Shown here: one piece after another, positions 1 to 10,826 of the stretch | Layout: every line of letters starts with the position of its first letter | Numbering within the stretch: position 1 is the first letter of the stretch | From: Variovorax sp. 54 | GTDB taxonomy: Bacteria; Pseudomonadota; Gammaproteobacteria; Burkholderiales; Burkholderiaceae_C | Assembly: GCF_002754375.1 (NCBI RefSeq) | Contig: NZ_PEFF01000001.1 | Coordinates: 1,984,001-2,048,000 of the forward strand | DNA: 64,000 nucleotides | Reading direction: 5' to 3' | Translations under genes and position numbers: made by a program | Notes under the pieces: model-generated | Databases searched by the model: none | Told to the model about the DNA's origin: nothing | The model's input: only the letters and a program-made list of their open reading frames with translations

Positions 1-2014
1 CGATGACCAGCAGCGCCATGTAGGCCTTGAGAAAGCCCGAGCGCAATGAGGCCTGCTGCACGGCGACGAGCGCCCCGGCCACGTCGACCTGCGCCGCCAG
101 CGCGAGCGCGCCCTCGCTCAGGGCGCGCAGCTCCTGCTGGTAGAGCACGCCGAACACCACGGCCAGCAGCGGCACGATGACCAGCATCAGCAGCAGGAAG
201 TGCCCAAGCCCCGTGTCGAGGTAGCGCCAGCTGCGGCGCGGCAGCAGCCAGCGCAGCACGGCGGACCACTGCGCCGACAGGCTCGCGTGCGGCTTGCACA
301 GGTCGCCGCAGCGCGCATCGAGCGTGCAGCACAGCGAGCAGATCGCGCCCTGGTAGGCCGGGCAGTGCGCCATGTCGGGGCCTTCGTACTCGCGCTCGCA
401 GATCACGCAGTGCTGCACCTTCAGGCGCTGGTAGCTGCCGCCCTCGTCCGTCGACGGCTCGACCCGCGCCCAGCGCACCTTGCGTCCGCCCGCGGCCGGC
501 GCAAACAGCACCGAGCCGCCCGCGTCGGACGTGCGCGCCAGGTAGTACTTGCCGCCCGTGGCCCACGCCAGCAACGGCGACGCCACCAGCGCCGTGCCGA
601 GCGCGATCAGCGCCGAGAACGCTTGCGCCAGCGGCCCGAACACACCGAGGTGCGCCGTGATCGACAGCACCGACGCCAGCGCCATCGCGCCCACGCCCAC
701 CGGGTTGATGTCCCACAGGTGCGCGCGCTTGAACTCGATGCCGGGCGGCGACAGCCCCAGCGGCTTGTTGATGACCAGGTCGGCCACCACGGCCATCATC
801 CAGGCGATGGCGATGTTGGCGAACAGCCCCAGCACATCGCCCAGCGCCTCGAACACGTTCATCTCCATCAGCATGAAGGCGATGAGCGCGTTGAACACCA
901 CCCACACCACGCGCCCCGGGTGGCTGTGCGCCACGCGCGAGAAGAAATTGCTCCAGGCCAGCGAGCCCGCATAGGCATTCGTCACGTTGATCTTCAGCTG
1001 CGAGATCACCACGAACAGCGCCGTCGCCGCCACCGCCCAGCCGTAGTTCGGGAACACGTACTCGTAGGCCGCCAGGTACATCTGGTTCGGATCGACCGCG
1101 CGCTCGACCGGCACCATGTGCGTGATCGCCAGGTAGGCCAGCAACGCCCCGCCCAGCATCTTGACCACGCCCAGCACCACCCAGCCCGGCCCGCCCGCCA
1201 GCACGCCCGCCCACCAGCGGCGCGCCGTGCCCGCGGTGCGCGCCGGCATGAAGCGCAGGTAGTCGGCCTGCTCGCCCATCTGCGTGATGAGCGCGATGCC
1301 GACCGTCAACGCGGCACCGAACAGGTGCAAGTTGAATCCTTGCGCGCCCGGCTTCGCCCCGCTGTAGTGCGTTATGCCCGCAAACGCACCAGGATCGCGC
1401 ACGAGCACGAACACAAAAGGCACCACCAGCATCAGCAGCCACAGCGGCTGTGTCCACAGCTGCAGCCGGCTGATCACCGACACCCCGTGCGTGACCAGCG
1501 GAATCACCACCAGCGCGCACACCAGGTAGCCCCACACCGGCGGAATGCCCAGCGCCAGCTCGAGCGCATAGGCCATCACGGCTGCCTCGAGCGCAAAGAA
1601 GATGAAAGTGAAGCTCGCGTAGATCAGCGAGGTGAGCGTCGAGCCGATGTAGCCGAAGCCGGCGCCGCGCGTGAGCAGGTCCATGTCCAGGCCGTAGCGC
1701 GCCGCGTACATGCTGATCGGCAGGCCTGCCAGGAAGATGATGAGCCCCGTCGCCAGGATCGCCCAGAAGGCATTGGCAAAGCCGTACTGCACCAGCAGCG
1801 TGGCGCCGACCGCCTCCAGCACCAGGAACGAGGCCGCTCCGAAGGCCGTGTTGGCCACCCGCCATTCGGACCATTTGCGAAAGCGCTGTGGCGTGTAGCG
1901 CAGCGCGTAGTCCTCGAGCGTTTCGCTCGCGACCCAGCTGTTGTAGTCGCGCCGCACCTTCACGATGCGCTGGGGGGCGTCGTCGGTCAGGAGAGGGGGT
2001 TCGGCGGAATTCAC
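1..2014 (-). CDS. NCS1-type permease fused to a sensor-kinase-like C-terminus (partial, runs off left edge)
   Basis: About 670 residues are visible. The first ~500 form a twelve-helix permease of the NCS1 (nucleobase/allantoin/hydantoin) family, opening with [20 protein letters not shown] and containing many hydrophobic segments. A cysteine-rich patch follows, including [18 protein letters not shown], and then a further membrane helix. A plain NCS1 permease would already have stopped. I infer that a histidine kinase module lies beyond the edge, as in transporter-sensor fusions such as CbrA, but it is not in the window. I chose the GTG at 2014 because the conserved part begins soon after it and because the ureA sigma54 promoter then lies outside the gene. 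ATGs at 2053 and 2098 are alternatives. It is divergent from the urease operon, which suggests sensing of urea, allantoin or a related nitrogen source (inference). Confidence 0.75.
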   Translation of the reverse strand, partial: MNSAEPPLLTDDAPQRIVKVRRDYNSWVASETLEDYALRYTPQRFRKWSEWRVANTAFGAASFLVLEAVGATLLVQYGFANAFWAILATGLIIFLAGLPISMYAARYGLDMDLLTRGAGFGYIGSTLTSLIYASFTFIFFALEAAVMAYALELALGIPPVWGYLVCALVVIPLVTHGVSVISRLQLWTQPLWLLMLVVPFVFVLVRDPGAFAGITHYSGAKPGAQGFNLHLFGAALTVGIALITQMGEQADYLRFMPARTAGTARRWWAGVLAGGPGWVVLGVVKMLGGALLAYLAITHMVPVERAVDPNQMYLAAYEYVFPNYGWAVAATALFVVISQLKINVTNAYAGSLAWSNFFSRVAHSHPGRVVWVVFNALIAFMLMEMNVFEALGDVLGLFANIAIAWMMAVVADLVINKPLGLSPPGIEFKRAHLWDINPVGVGAMALASVLSITAHLGVFGPLAQAFSALIALGTALVASPLLAWATGGKYYLARTSDAGGSVLFAPAAGGRKVRWARVEPSTDEGGSYQRLKVQHCVICEREYEGPDMAHCPAYQGAICSLCCTLDARCGDLCKPHASLSAQWSAVLRWLLPRRSWRYLDTGLGHFLLLMLVIVPLLAVVFGVLYQQELRALSEGALALAAQVDVAGALVAVQQASLRSGFLKAYMALLVI

Positions 2015-2063
2015 ACCGTTTCGGTGCAGCTTCCGTGCCACCAGGTACGGCATTTGGCGAACA

Positions 2064-2080
2064 GGGCACGACTGTTGCAA
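2064..2080 (+). promoter_or_regulatory. Sigma54 (-24/-12) promoter of the urease operon
   Basis: The sequence GGCACG-ACTG-TTGCA occupies 2065-2079. The GG at 2065-2066 and the GC at 2077-2078 are separated by ten bases, the invariant spacing of sigma54 promoters. The only core deviation from TGGCACG-N4-TTGCA is G for the leading T. Transcription would start near 2090, about 40 bases before ureA. It implies nitrogen control through an NtrC-type activator. No NtrC sites were identified. Confidence 0.7.
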
Positions 2081-2131
2081 AGAGACCGGCTTGACCATAA
2101 TCACCGACCGCCACCCGACGAAGCCGCCGCC

Positions 2132-2434
2132 ATGGAACTGACCCCGCGCGAAAAAGACAAGCTGCTGATCTTCACGGCCGCCTTGCTGGCCGAACGCCGC
2201 AAGGCGCGCGGGCTCAAGCTCAACTACCCCGAAGCCGTCGCGCTCATCACCGCCGCCGTGATGGAAGGCGCCCGCGACGGCAAGAGCGTCGCCGAGCTGA
2301 TGAGCGAGGGCCGCAGCGTGCTCACGCGCGCCGACGTGATGGACGGCATCGCCGACATGATCCCGGACATCCAGGTCGAAGCCAGCTTTCCCGACGGCAC
2401 CAAGCTCGTGACCGTCCACCAGCCGATCGTCTGA
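2132..2434 (+). CDS. ureA: Urease subunit gamma
   Basis: A 100-residue protein starting [20 protein letters not shown], the standard beginning and length of urease gamma. It is a structural subunit of the cytoplasmic nickel urease (urea to ammonia and carbamate). The conserved stretches [10 protein letters not shown] and [13 protein letters not shown] are present. It opens the ureA-ureJ-ureB-ureC run behind the sigma54 promoter at 2064-2080. The reading frame is open far upstream, but family length fixes the start at the ATG at 2132. Confidence 0.97.
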   Translation: MELTPREKDKLLIFTAALLAERRKARGLKLNYPEAVALITAAVMEGARDGKSVAELMSEGRSVLTRADVMDGIADMIPDIQVEASFPDGTKLVTVHQPIV

Positions 2435-2463
2435 ACCTCCGCCACAAGAAGAAAGACCCCTCC

Positions 2464-3063
2464 ATGCGCTTCGCAAAGACTTCCGCCCTGCTCGCCACCC
2501 TCCTCCTGCTGCCGCTGGCCGCCAGCGCCCACACCGGCGTCGACGGCGGCGTGCACCACGGCTTCGTGACCGGCTTCATGCACCCGCTGACCGGCGCCGA
2601 CCACCTCGCGGCGATGGTCGCGGTCGGCCTGTGGAGCGCGCTGGTCGCGCGCCGCGCCTGGCCCGACCTGCTGTGGGCGCCGCTGGCCTTCGCCGGCATG
2701 CTGCTCGCGGGTGCGCTGGCCGGGCTGGCCGGCGTGCAGCTGCCCGCCGTCGAACCGATGATCGCCGCCTCGCTGCTGGTGCTGGGCCTCCTGGTCGCCA
2801 CGCGCGTGCACCTGCCGGCCGGCGTCGCCATGGCCGTCGTGGGCCTGTTCGCCGTCTTCCACGGCGTGGCGCACGGCCACGAACTCGCGGGCGAGCACGG
2901 CGCCGCCCTCACGCTGGCCGGCATGGTCAGCGCCACGCTGCTGCTGCACGCGGCCGGCATCGCGCTGGGATGGGCCCTGCGCCATGCCAACGTATGGCTG
3001 CCACGCGTGGCCGGTGCTGCCGTGGTCGCCCTCGGCGCCACGCTGCTGGCCCAGGCGATCTGA
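2464..3063 (+). CDS. ureJ: HupE/UreJ family nickel permease
   Basis: A 199-residue membrane protein with an N-terminal signal peptide ending near ASAHTG, followed by about six hydrophobic helices. The family motifs [12 protein letters not shown] (near residue 40) and FHGVAHGHE (near residue 140) carry the histidines thought to bind nickel. HupE/UreJ proteins import Ni2+ for urease or hydrogenase. Its position between ureA and ureB, with 29- and 7-base gaps, supports nickel supply for urease. Confidence 0.92.
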   Translation: MRFAKTSALLATLLLLPLAASAHTGVDGGVHHGFVTGFMHPLTGADHLAAMVAVGLWSALVARRAWPDLLWAPLAFAGMLLAGALAGLAGVQLPAVEPMIAASLLVLGLLVATRVHLPAGVAMAVVGLFAVFHGVAHGHELAGEHGAALTLAGMVSATLLLHAAGIALGWALRHANVWLPRVAGAAVVALGATLLAQAI

Positions 3064-3070
3064 GGCGGCC

Positions 3071-3376
3071 ATGACGCCCGGCGAACTTTTCACCGACGAC
3101 GGCGAGCACACGCTCAACCCCGGCCGCCGCGCCCTCACGCTGGTGGTGCGCAACACGGCCGACCGGCCGATCCAGGTCGGCTCGCACTACCACTTTGCAG
3201 AAACCAACGGCGCGCTCGACTTCGACCGCGCCGCCGCGCGCGGCATGCGGCTGAACATCGCTTCGGGCGCCGCGGTGCGCTTCGAGCCGGGCCAGCAGCG
3301 CACGGTCGAGCTGGTCGATTTTTCCGGCGATCGCATCGTCTACGGCTTTCGCGGCCTCGTTCAAGGGAAGCTCTGA
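3071..3376 (+). CDS. ureB: Urease subunit beta
   Basis: A 101-residue protein starting [19 protein letters not shown]. It has the beta-subunit hallmarks [11 protein letters not shown] and the C-terminal [11 protein letters not shown]. The start at 3071 gives the normal family length. It begins 7 bases after ureJ and ends 3 bases before ureC, so translation is probably coupled. It forms the (ABC)3 urease with UreA and UreC. Confidence 0.97.
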   Translation: MTPGELFTDDGEHTLNPGRRALTLVVRNTADRPIQVGSHYHFAETNGALDFDRAAARGMRLNIASGAAVRFEPGQQRTVELVDFSGDRIVYGFRGLVQGKL

Positions 3377-3379
3377 AAC

Positions 3380-5098
<1,719 letters not shown>

Positions 5099-5102
5099 AA
5101 CC

Positions 5103-6503
5103 TCACACCGCCGGATGCCGGCGGTGCCAGTCGGTCGCCCGCTGGAACGCCCAGCCCGCGCGCACCAGCAGGTCTTCTCCGAAGTGCGGCGCCACGAACT
5201 GGAAGGCCACCGGCACACCCGCCTCGGTGGCGCCGCCCGGCAAAGTGAGCGTGGGGCTGCCCGTGAGGTCGAACGGGCAGGTGTAGCGCAGCATGCCCGC
5301 CAGCAGCTCCGGGTCCACGCCGAGCTGGCTCGCGCGTTCGAGCGTTGGCGCCGCGAAGGGAATGGCCGGAATCAGCAGCAGGTCGATCGGCTCGAAGAAC
5401 GCACGCACACGGCCAGTGAAATCGGCGCGGCGCAGCAGCAGCTTCTGGTAGTCGGTGGCGCTCTGCGACAGGCCGAGGTCGATCAGCCCCGAGAGGCCCG
5501 GACCGTACTCTGCACGCCGCGCCGGGTACGTGGCCTCATGCGCCACGGCAGTCTCGACCGCGCACAGCCGCGACCAGTCGAGCACCGCCTGCGCCGTGTC
5601 GGGAAACACCACCTCGCGCACCGAAGCCCCCAGCGATTCGACCGTGCGGATCGCGGCGGCCAGCGTGGCGCGCGTGGGAGCGTCCACGCGGTCCAGCGTC
5701 CAGGCGGGGTCGATGCCCACGCGCAGGCCGGCCAGGCCGCGCGTCATCGTCGCCAGGTAGTCGGGCACCGGCAACGTGCTCGCCGTCGGGTCGCGCGAAT
5801 CGGCGCCGGCAATGGCCGCCAGCATCGCGCCCGCGTCGGCCGCGCTGCGCGTCATCGGGCCGATGTGGTCGAGCGAAGCGGCCAGCTCGAAGGCGCCGTA
5901 GCGGCTCACCCGCCCCCACGTCGGCTTCAGGCCCGTGATGCCGTTGGCCGCCGACGGAAAGCGGATCGACCCGCCCGTGTCGGTGCCCAGCGCGCCAAAG
6001 CACAGGCCTGCCGCCGTGGCCACGCCCGAGCCGCTGGACGACACGCCGGGCCACAGCGTGGCGTCCCACGGGTTGACCGGCGACGCGATCTGCGGATGGT
6101 GGTCGGCGAACGCGCCTTCGGTCTGCTGCAGCTTGCCGAGGATCACCGCGCCGGCCTCGCGCAGGCGGCGCACCACGGTCGCGTCTTCCGTCGGACGGAA
6201 CGACTGGTGGATCGTCATGCCGTGCGCGCTCGGCACGCCCTCGGTCCACAGCAGGTCTTTCACGGCCAGCGGCACGCCGTGCAGCGGCCCGCGCGCGCGG
6301 CCAGCGGCGATCTCGGTGTCGGCGCGGCGCGCGTCGTCGAGTGCCTGCGCGTCCATGCGCGTCGCGTAGCTGCGCAGCCGCCCATCGACAGCCTCGATGC
6401 GCGCGAGCATGGCGCGCGTGACCTCCTCCGACGAGCGCTCGCGCGACTGGATCTGCCGGCCGACTTCCAGCAGTTCGAGATGATGCAATTCCTTGTCCGC
6501 CAT
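5103..6503 (-). CDS. Amidase signature family hydrolase
   Basis: A 466-residue amidase of the GatA/AtzF type. The Ser-cisSer-Lys triad is visible: K82 in AVKDLLWTEG, cis-Ser near 156 in PGVSSSGSG, and nucleophile S179 in LGTDTGGSIRFP. The start at 6503 (MADKELHHLE) has a GGGAG ribosome site six bases upstream; longer in-frame starts lack this. The substrate is unknown. An amide that yields ammonia would fit the surrounding urease genes (inference). The AraC regulator gene lies 162 bases upstream on the same strand and may control it. Confidence 0.88.
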   Translation of the reverse strand: MADKELHHLELLEVGRQIQSRERSSEEVTRAMLARIEAVDGRLRSYATRMDAQALDDARRADTEIAAGRARGPLHGVPLAVKDLLWTEGVPSAHGMTIHQSFRPTEDATVVRRLREAGAVILGKLQQTEGAFADHHPQIASPVNPWDATLWPGVSSSGSGVATAAGLCFGALGTDTGGSIRFPSAANGITGLKPTWGRVSRYGAFELAASLDHIGPMTRSAADAGAMLAAIAGADSRDPTASTLPVPDYLATMTRGLAGLRVGIDPAWTLDRVDAPTRATLAAAIRTVESLGASVREVVFPDTAQAVLDWSRLCAVETAVAHEATYPARRAEYGPGLSGLIDLGLSQSATDYQKLLLRRADFTGRVRAFFEPIDLLLIPAIPFAAPTLERASQLGVDPELLAGMLRYTCPFDLTGSPTLTLPGGATEAGVPVAFQFVAPHFGEDLLVRAGWAFQRATDWHRRHPAV

Positions 6504-6665
6504 GACTGACTCCCGCATGTGTAGGGTTGAGAAAAAGAAGGTCCGAATCCAAATACCAAGCGGCAGAAGCTGCCACCCCGGGCGAACCTTATCGGCGCGG
6601 GGCGGCCCGCGCTGGTCTCTTCCGGACATGCACTTGTGCTGGGGCGGACACCCCACGCGCAGCGC

Positions 6666-7604
6666 TCAACGCGCCTTCAGCAGCGTGTGCGGCGCGCAGC
6701 CGTACGCCTTGCGGAAGGCCCGGCTGAAATGCGACAGGTCGGAGAACCCGTGCTGGAACGCGACGTCCGTCACGCTGTGCGCGCGCCCGCCCATCAGCGC
6801 GTCGCGGCTGGCTGCGAGACGTGCCTGCCAGACCGCGCCCATCGCCGTGGCGCCCTGCCGCGCGAATGCCCGCGCCACGGTGCGCGCCGAGACGTGGTGC
6901 GCCTGCGCCATCGTGTCGAGCGAAAGAGCAGGGTCATCCAGGTGGCGCGCGATGTAGGCCGTCATGCGCGCGTGCAGGCCGTGCTCAGCGCCGGCGTCGC
7001 CGGTGAGGTCCTGCTGCAGTTCGAGCGTCACGGCCAGCAGATCGATGAGCGCGCCGCCGAAGCGTTCGGCGGCAGCGGAATGTGGCTGCGCAAAGGCCGG
7101 ATTCGCCGTCTCCTGCAGCATCGCGTGCAGCGGCCTCGCGCCGGGGCGGTCCGCGGCGATGGTGCGGGCGGTGAAGTCTTCGGCCTTCGCAAAGCGCCGC
7201 AACAGCAGCCGGCGCGGCATGCGCGCCAGGTAGACCGAGCGCGCGTCCATCGTGCATTCGAACGGCCGGCCGGCGTCGTAGAGCAGCATGTCCCCGGTGT
7301 TCAGCCGCCCCTGCCGCCCGCCTTGCACGAACGCGCCCTCGCCGTCCTGCACGAACGCCAGCCACAGGTCGTCCAGGGGGTGCTGACGCAGGTGGTGCGC
7401 GTCGCGCGACCAGTAATGCAGCGGCGCCGACATGCGGTTGACGCTGACCGCGCCCACGTCACGCACGTCGAGCCGCCCTTCGAACGGCTCCGCCGTCATC
7501 GCACGGCTGGCCGCGGGAATGCAGTGACGGCACACGACGTCGTGCCAGTAGTCGAAACGCAGCGGGGTGGCGACATCGGTCGTCAGGTAGGCCAGGCTGT
7601 TCAT
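6666..7604 (-). CDS. AraC family transcriptional regulator
   Basis: About 312 residues. The N-terminal half is a cupin-like ligand domain (HYWSRDAHHLRQHPLDDLW, then a GDMLLYDAGRPFE strand). The C-terminal ~100 residues are a two-helix-turn-helix AraC DNA-binding domain, including DTMAQAHHVSARTVARAF and DVAFQHGFSDLSHFSRAFRK. I used the ATG at 7604 (MNSLAYLTTD); a start 12 codons earlier is possible. It sits just upstream of the amidase on the same strand and probably activates it. The layout resembles FeaR-like regulators; the inducer is unknown. Confidence 0.88.
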   Translation of the reverse strand: MNSLAYLTTDVATPLRFDYWHDVVCRHCIPAASRAMTAEPFEGRLDVRDVGAVSVNRMSAPLHYWSRDAHHLRQHPLDDLWLAFVQDGEGAFVQGGRQGRLNTGDMLLYDAGRPFECTMDARSVYLARMPRRLLLRRFAKAEDFTARTIAADRPGARPLHAMLQETANPAFAQPHSAAAERFGGALIDLLAVTLELQQDLTGDAGAEHGLHARMTAYIARHLDDPALSLDTMAQAHHVSARTVARAFARQGATAMGAVWQARLAASRDALMGGRAHSVTDVAFQHGFSDLSHFSRAFRKAYGCAPHTLLKAR

Positions 7605-7737
7605 GACGCGGATGCTGGGGCGGATGGGGCGCGGAGGCAAGCCCTGCGCGGGGCCCGGTACTTGCTACGAGAAGAAGAACCCTTGCTGCAACGTGCTCAT
7701 GCCTACGCTTTCACTCACCCGCGCCACGCGCGCCGCT

Positions 7738-8142
7738 TCAGCCGCCCCGTGGCGCCAGGTGCTCGCGAATCCACTGGGCGAGCGCGTCTTCGTCCAGTGC
7801 TCCTTCGGCGAGCTTCAGCGTGATGAGCACGCAGTCGTGGTCGGACGCAACCAGCGCGAAGCCATTGAGGTCGAGGAACACTTCCATCGCGACAAAAGCT
7901 GTTCGCTTGTTGCCGTCCGTGAAGGGGTGGTTGCGCGCAATGCCGAAGGCGTAGGCTGCGGCCAGCGTGGCCACATCGGGCGATTCGTACAGCGCGCGGT
8001 TCTGCGGCCGGCCCATGGCCGAAGCCAGCAAGCCCTCGTCGCGCACGCCGGCCGGCCCGCCGTGTTCGGCCAGCTGTTCCTCATGCACGGCATGGATCAA
8101 CTGCAGGCTGAGCCAGACCCAGGCCTGGTTGGCCGCGCTCAT
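7738..8142 (-). CDS. doc: Doc-family toxin (Fic fold)
   Basis: A 134-residue protein with the Fic/Doc active-site motif HPFTDGNKR at residues 72-80 and the Doc-like early segment LIHAVHEEQLAEHGG. Doc toxins phosphorylate elongation factor EF-Tu and stop translation. The start codon overlaps the stop of the preceding AbrB-type antitoxin gene by 4 bases (ATGA), the usual toxin-antitoxin coupling. The catalytic residues look intact, so the toxin is probably active. Confidence 0.92.
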   Translation of the reverse strand: MSAANQAWVWLSLQLIHAVHEEQLAEHGGPAGVRDEGLLASAMGRPQNRALYESPDVATLAAAYAFGIARNHPFTDGNKRTAFVAMEVFLDLNGFALVASDHDCVLITLKLAEGALDEDALAQWIREHLAPRGG

Positions 8143-8366
8143 TTCGCCAGCTCGCGCAGCACGTTGCGCCGCTTCTTCATGACGCGCCGCGCCGCCTCCA
8201 TCTGGCGTTCGAAGGCGTCGTCGTACGGTGTCAGCGTGAAGCCGCCACCGGCGGCCTGCGTGAGGTAGACCGTGTCGCCCTTGCCGACCTTCATGCTGGC
8301 CAGCACCTCCTTGGGCAGGATGACGCCGACCGAGTTGCCGATCTGGGTCAGTTTGAGTGCGGACAT
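8139..8366 (-). CDS. AbrB/MazE-type antitoxin partner of Doc
   Basis: A 75-residue protein with an N-terminal SpoVT/AbrB swapped-hairpin DNA-binding domain (LKLTQIGNSVGVILPKEVLA, residues 4-23) and a basic helical tail (RRVMKKRRNVLRELAK) that would neutralise the toxin. A GGGAG ribosome site lies six bases before the ATG. It precedes doc in a two-gene operon and probably represses its own promoter through the palindrome at 8390-8405. Phd is the more usual Doc partner, but AbrB-Doc pairs are known. Confidence 0.92.
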   Translation of the reverse strand: MSALKLTQIGNSVGVILPKEVLASMKVGKGDTVYLTQAAGGGFTLTPYDDAFERQMEAARRVMKKRRNVLRELAK

Positions 8367-8389
8367 GGCGGACTCCCACGAGAAAAAGT

Positions 8390-8405
8390 TATAACAAGCG
8401 TTATA
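8390..8405. promoter_or_regulatory. Palindromic operator of the AbrB-Doc operon (shared intergenic region with ureE)
   Basis: TATAAC-AAGC-GTTATA is a perfect 6-base inverted repeat in an unusually AT-rich patch. On the minus strand a promoter fits just upstream: TTGCGA, 17 bases, TAATAT. This would start transcription inside the palindrome, so antitoxin binding would block it. The same patch lies 33 bases before ureE on the plus strand and could affect that gene too. Confidence 0.6.
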
Positions 8406-8437
8406 TTATTCCGCCTCATCTGGAGTCGCAACCCGCC

Positions 8438-9046
8438 ATGCTCACCGCCAACAAACTCATGCCCCAGGGCCGCGGCCTCGCGCCCGTGCTGCTCAAGCGT
8501 GCCGCCACCATCGAACTCGACTGGGACGTGCGCCAGAAAAGCCGTTTCGACGCCACCGACTCGCAGGGCCGGCAGATCGGCATCTTCCTGCCGCGCGGCA
8601 CCGCGGTGCGCGGCGGCGACGTGCTGGTTGCGGAAGACGGCTCGCTGGTGCGCGTGATCGCGGCGCCGCAGCCGGTGCTGCGCATCACGCACTGCACCGC
8701 CCACGGCACGCCCTTCGACCTGACGCGCGCGGCTTACCACCTGGGCAACCGGCATGTGCCGATCGAGCTCAAGCCCGACCACCTGAAGATCGAACCCGAC
8801 CACGTGCTGGCCGACATGCTGCGTTCGATGCACCTGATCGTCGTCGCCGTCGAAGAAGCCTTCGAGCCCGAAGGCGGTGCGTACGGGTCGCAAGGGCATT
8901 CGCATGGGGGCCACAGTCATGACCACGACCATGGCCATGACCACGGACATTCCCACGGCAAGAGCGGCCCAAAGCCGCTCGTGCTCGCCCCCGAACTGCT
9001 CGACGACGATCACGGCCACGACCACTCCCACGGCCACTCGCATTGA
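8438..9046 (+). CDS. ureE: Urease accessory protein UreE (nickel chaperone)
   Basis: A 202-residue protein with the UreE N-terminal domain (residues 1-75, including LPRGTAVRGGDVL) and metal-binding C-terminal domain (HLGNRHVPIEL). It ends in two long His/Asp/Gly runs, near residues 152-172 and 189-202, that can hold several Ni2+ ions. UreE delivers nickel to the UreG/UreF/UreD complex. The gene is separated from ureC by genes on the opposite strand, so it probably has its own promoter in the AT-rich patch upstream. A 325-base repeat-rich gap then precedes ureF. Confidence 0.96.
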   Translation: MLTANKLMPQGRGLAPVLLKRAATIELDWDVRQKSRFDATDSQGRQIGIFLPRGTAVRGGDVLVAEDGSLVRVIAAPQPVLRITHCTAHGTPFDLTRAAYHLGNRHVPIELKPDHLKIEPDHVLADMLRSMHLIVVAVEEAFEPEGGAYGSQGHSHGGHSHDHDHGHDHGHSHGKSGPKPLVLAPELLDDDHGHDHSHGHSH

Positions 9047-9101
9047 AATGAACCCTCGCGCTCCGAATCGCCGTCGCACTGCGTGTGGCTCTTCAGGGCG
9101 C

Positions 9102-9315
9102 GATCACGCCGACGGGGCACCTTGCTCCGCGAATGTCCTCCGCCCTTCGGGCTCCCCCTTGATTTCGCTGCGCAAGGCACCCCATCAGCGTGATCGTTGT
9201 TCGCAGCGGTCATTGATCAGCCGCGAACCGACAGCGTGCCCTCGTGCACAGGGCATCGGGTGCTCCCCGCAGCGAAATAAAGGAGGAGGCCGCAGGCCGG
9301 GGGACATTCGCGGAG
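9102..9315. repeat. Nested inverted repeats filling the ureE-ureF gap
   Basis: No gene is seen in 9047-9371. A perfect 14-base pair of arms (CTCCGCGAATGTCC at 9125-9138 and its complement at 9302-9315) encloses a second perfect 11-base pair (ATTTCGCTGCG at 9162-9172 and its complement at 9269-9279). A further imperfect 23-base pair (9102-9124 against 9173-9195, 19 matches) forms a smaller hairpin inside. This looks like a REP-like intergenic element and could attenuate or process the ureE-ureF transcript. Confidence 0.6.
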
Positions 9316-9371
9316 GGGAGTACCCGGTGTCCTGTGCAAGCGCCCTGAACAACGGCGCAGGCTAGGAAGAC

Positions 9372-10043
9372 ATGCCCACCCCCCACAGCCTCCTACAGCT
9401 CATCTGGCTCGCCTCCCCCGCCCTGCCGGTCGGCGGCTTCTCGTACTCCGAAGGCATCGAGGCCGCCGTCGAATGGGCCGGCATCCAATCAGAAGCCAGT
9501 GCCACCGAGTGGCTCTCCGACCAGCTGCACCTGAGCTTCGCGCGCGGCGATCTCGCACTGATGGCCCAGGCCATCGCCGCCTGGCGCGCGAACGACCCAC
9601 AACGCATCCGCACCCTCAACGACTGGGTGCTGCACACGCGCGAATCCGCCGAGTTCTTCCTGCAGACCGAGCAGATGGGCCGCTCCTTCGTCGAATGGCT
9701 GAAGCTTCACCACGCCGACACGGCCGAGGTCTTCGCCGGCCTGCCCGTGACCTACCCCGTGGCCTTCGCGTTCGCGGCCAGCCGCACCGAAGCCTCCGTA
9801 CAAGACGGCTGCCTGGCCTTCGCCTTCGGCTGGGCCGAGAACATGGTGGCCGCCGCCGTCAAGGCCGTGCCGCTGGGCCAGAGCGCGGGCCAGCGCATCC
9901 TCGCGCGGCTGGCGAACGAGATCCCTGCGGCCGTCGACCGCGCGATGCAACTGAGCGACGACGATCGCCAGGCGTTTGCGCCCCTGCTGGCGGTGTTGTC
10001 GGCCCGCCATGAAACACAATATTCCCGCCTCTTCCGAAGCTGA
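9372..10043 (+). CDS. ureF: Urease accessory protein UreF
   Basis: A 223-residue all-helical accessory protein with the UreF opening [19 protein letters not shown] and the conserved C-terminal [18 protein letters not shown] end (here [14 protein letters not shown]). It acts with UreG and UreD in GTP-dependent nickel insertion. The start at 9372 matches family length. ureG follows after 21 bases in the same direction. Confidence 0.96.
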   Translation: MPTPHSLLQLIWLASPALPVGGFSYSEGIEAAVEWAGIQSEASATEWLSDQLHLSFARGDLALMAQAIAAWRANDPQRIRTLNDWVLHTRESAEFFLQTEQMGRSFVEWLKLHHADTAEVFAGLPVTYPVAFAFAASRTEASVQDGCLAFAFGWAENMVAAAVKAVPLGQSAGQRILARLANEIPAAVDRAMQLSDDDRQAFAPLLAVLSARHETQYSRLFRS

Positions 10044-10064
10044 CCGAACCGGACCTTTCCGCCC

Positions 10065-10712
10065 ATGACCTCCGCCCTGCACCACATCCCGAACCGCACC
10101 AAGAAGCTCCCGCCGCTGCGCGTGGGCATCGGCGGCCCCGTCGGCTCGGGCAAGACCACGTTGCTCGAAATGCTCTGCAAGGCGATGCGCGACAAGTACG
10201 ACCTCGTCGCCATCACCAACGACATCTACACCAAGGAAGACCAGCGCCTGCTCACCGTGGCCGGCGCGCTGCCGGCCGAGCGCATCATGGGCGTGGAAAC
10301 CGGCGGCTGCCCGCACACCGCGATCCGCGAAGACGCGTCGATCAACCTCGAAGCCATCGACCGCATGCTCGAAGACTTTCCCGACGCCGACATCGTGTTC
10401 GTCGAATCGGGCGGCGACAACCTCGCGGCCACCTTCAGCCCCGAGCTGTCGGACCTCACGATCTACGTGATCGACGTGGCGGCCGGCGAAAAAATCCCGC
10501 GCAAGGGCGGGCCCGGCATCACCAAGAGCGACCTGTTCGTCATCAACAAGACCGACCTCGCGCCCTACGTCGGCGCGAACCTCGACGTGATGGAACAGGA
10601 CACCCAGCGCATGCGCCGCCAGCGCCCCTACGTGATGACCAACCTCAAGACGCTGACCGGCGTCGCCGAGGTCGTCGCTTTCATCGAAACGCGCGGCATG
10701 CTGACGGCTTAG
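10065..10712 (+). CDS. ureG: Urease accessory GTPase UreG
   Basis: A 215-residue SIMIBI GTPase. The P-loop GPVGSGKT is at residues 24-31. The UreG metal-binding motif lies in [22 protein letters not shown] sequence ([16 protein letters not shown]), and the guanine motif NKTD in [14 protein letters not shown]. It supplies the GTP hydrolysis for nickel insertion into UreC. It is the last gene of the urease set; no ureD follows. Confidence 0.98.
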   Translation: MTSALHHIPNRTKKLPPLRVGIGGPVGSGKTTLLEMLCKAMRDKYDLVAITNDIYTKEDQRLLTVAGALPAERIMGVETGGCPHTAIREDASINLEAIDRMLEDFPDADIVFVESGGDNLAATFSPELSDLTIYVIDVAAGEKIPRKGGPGITKSDLFVINKTDLAPYVGANLDVMEQDTQRMRRQRPYVMTNLKTLTGVAEVVAFIETRGMLTA

Positions 10713-10826
10713 GCTCGCCCCCAGGCTTCGCGCACTTCGTGTCGCTTCTCCAACCCCCTACCGGGGGCGACACCAGCAGCCCGGCAAAGCCGGTTCTGCG
10801 GTGTCTCGCGACCGGAACGCAGGGGC
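10713..10826. repeat. GC-rich hairpin element between ureG and the pirin gene
   Basis: The gap contains CCCCCTACCGGGGG at 10754-10767 and CCGGCAAAGCCGG at 10781-10793, two short perfect stems, between convergently transcribed genes. There is no T-run, so it is not a classic terminator, but it could end transcripts from both sides. It resembles the recurrent intergenic repeats of this bacterial family (from memory, not searched). Confidence 0.4.

Noticed and set aside
200..2131. Long plus-strand open frame reaching into ureA
   Set aside because: It is a high-GC shadow of the minus-strand permease; only the ureA part (from 2132) matches a family.
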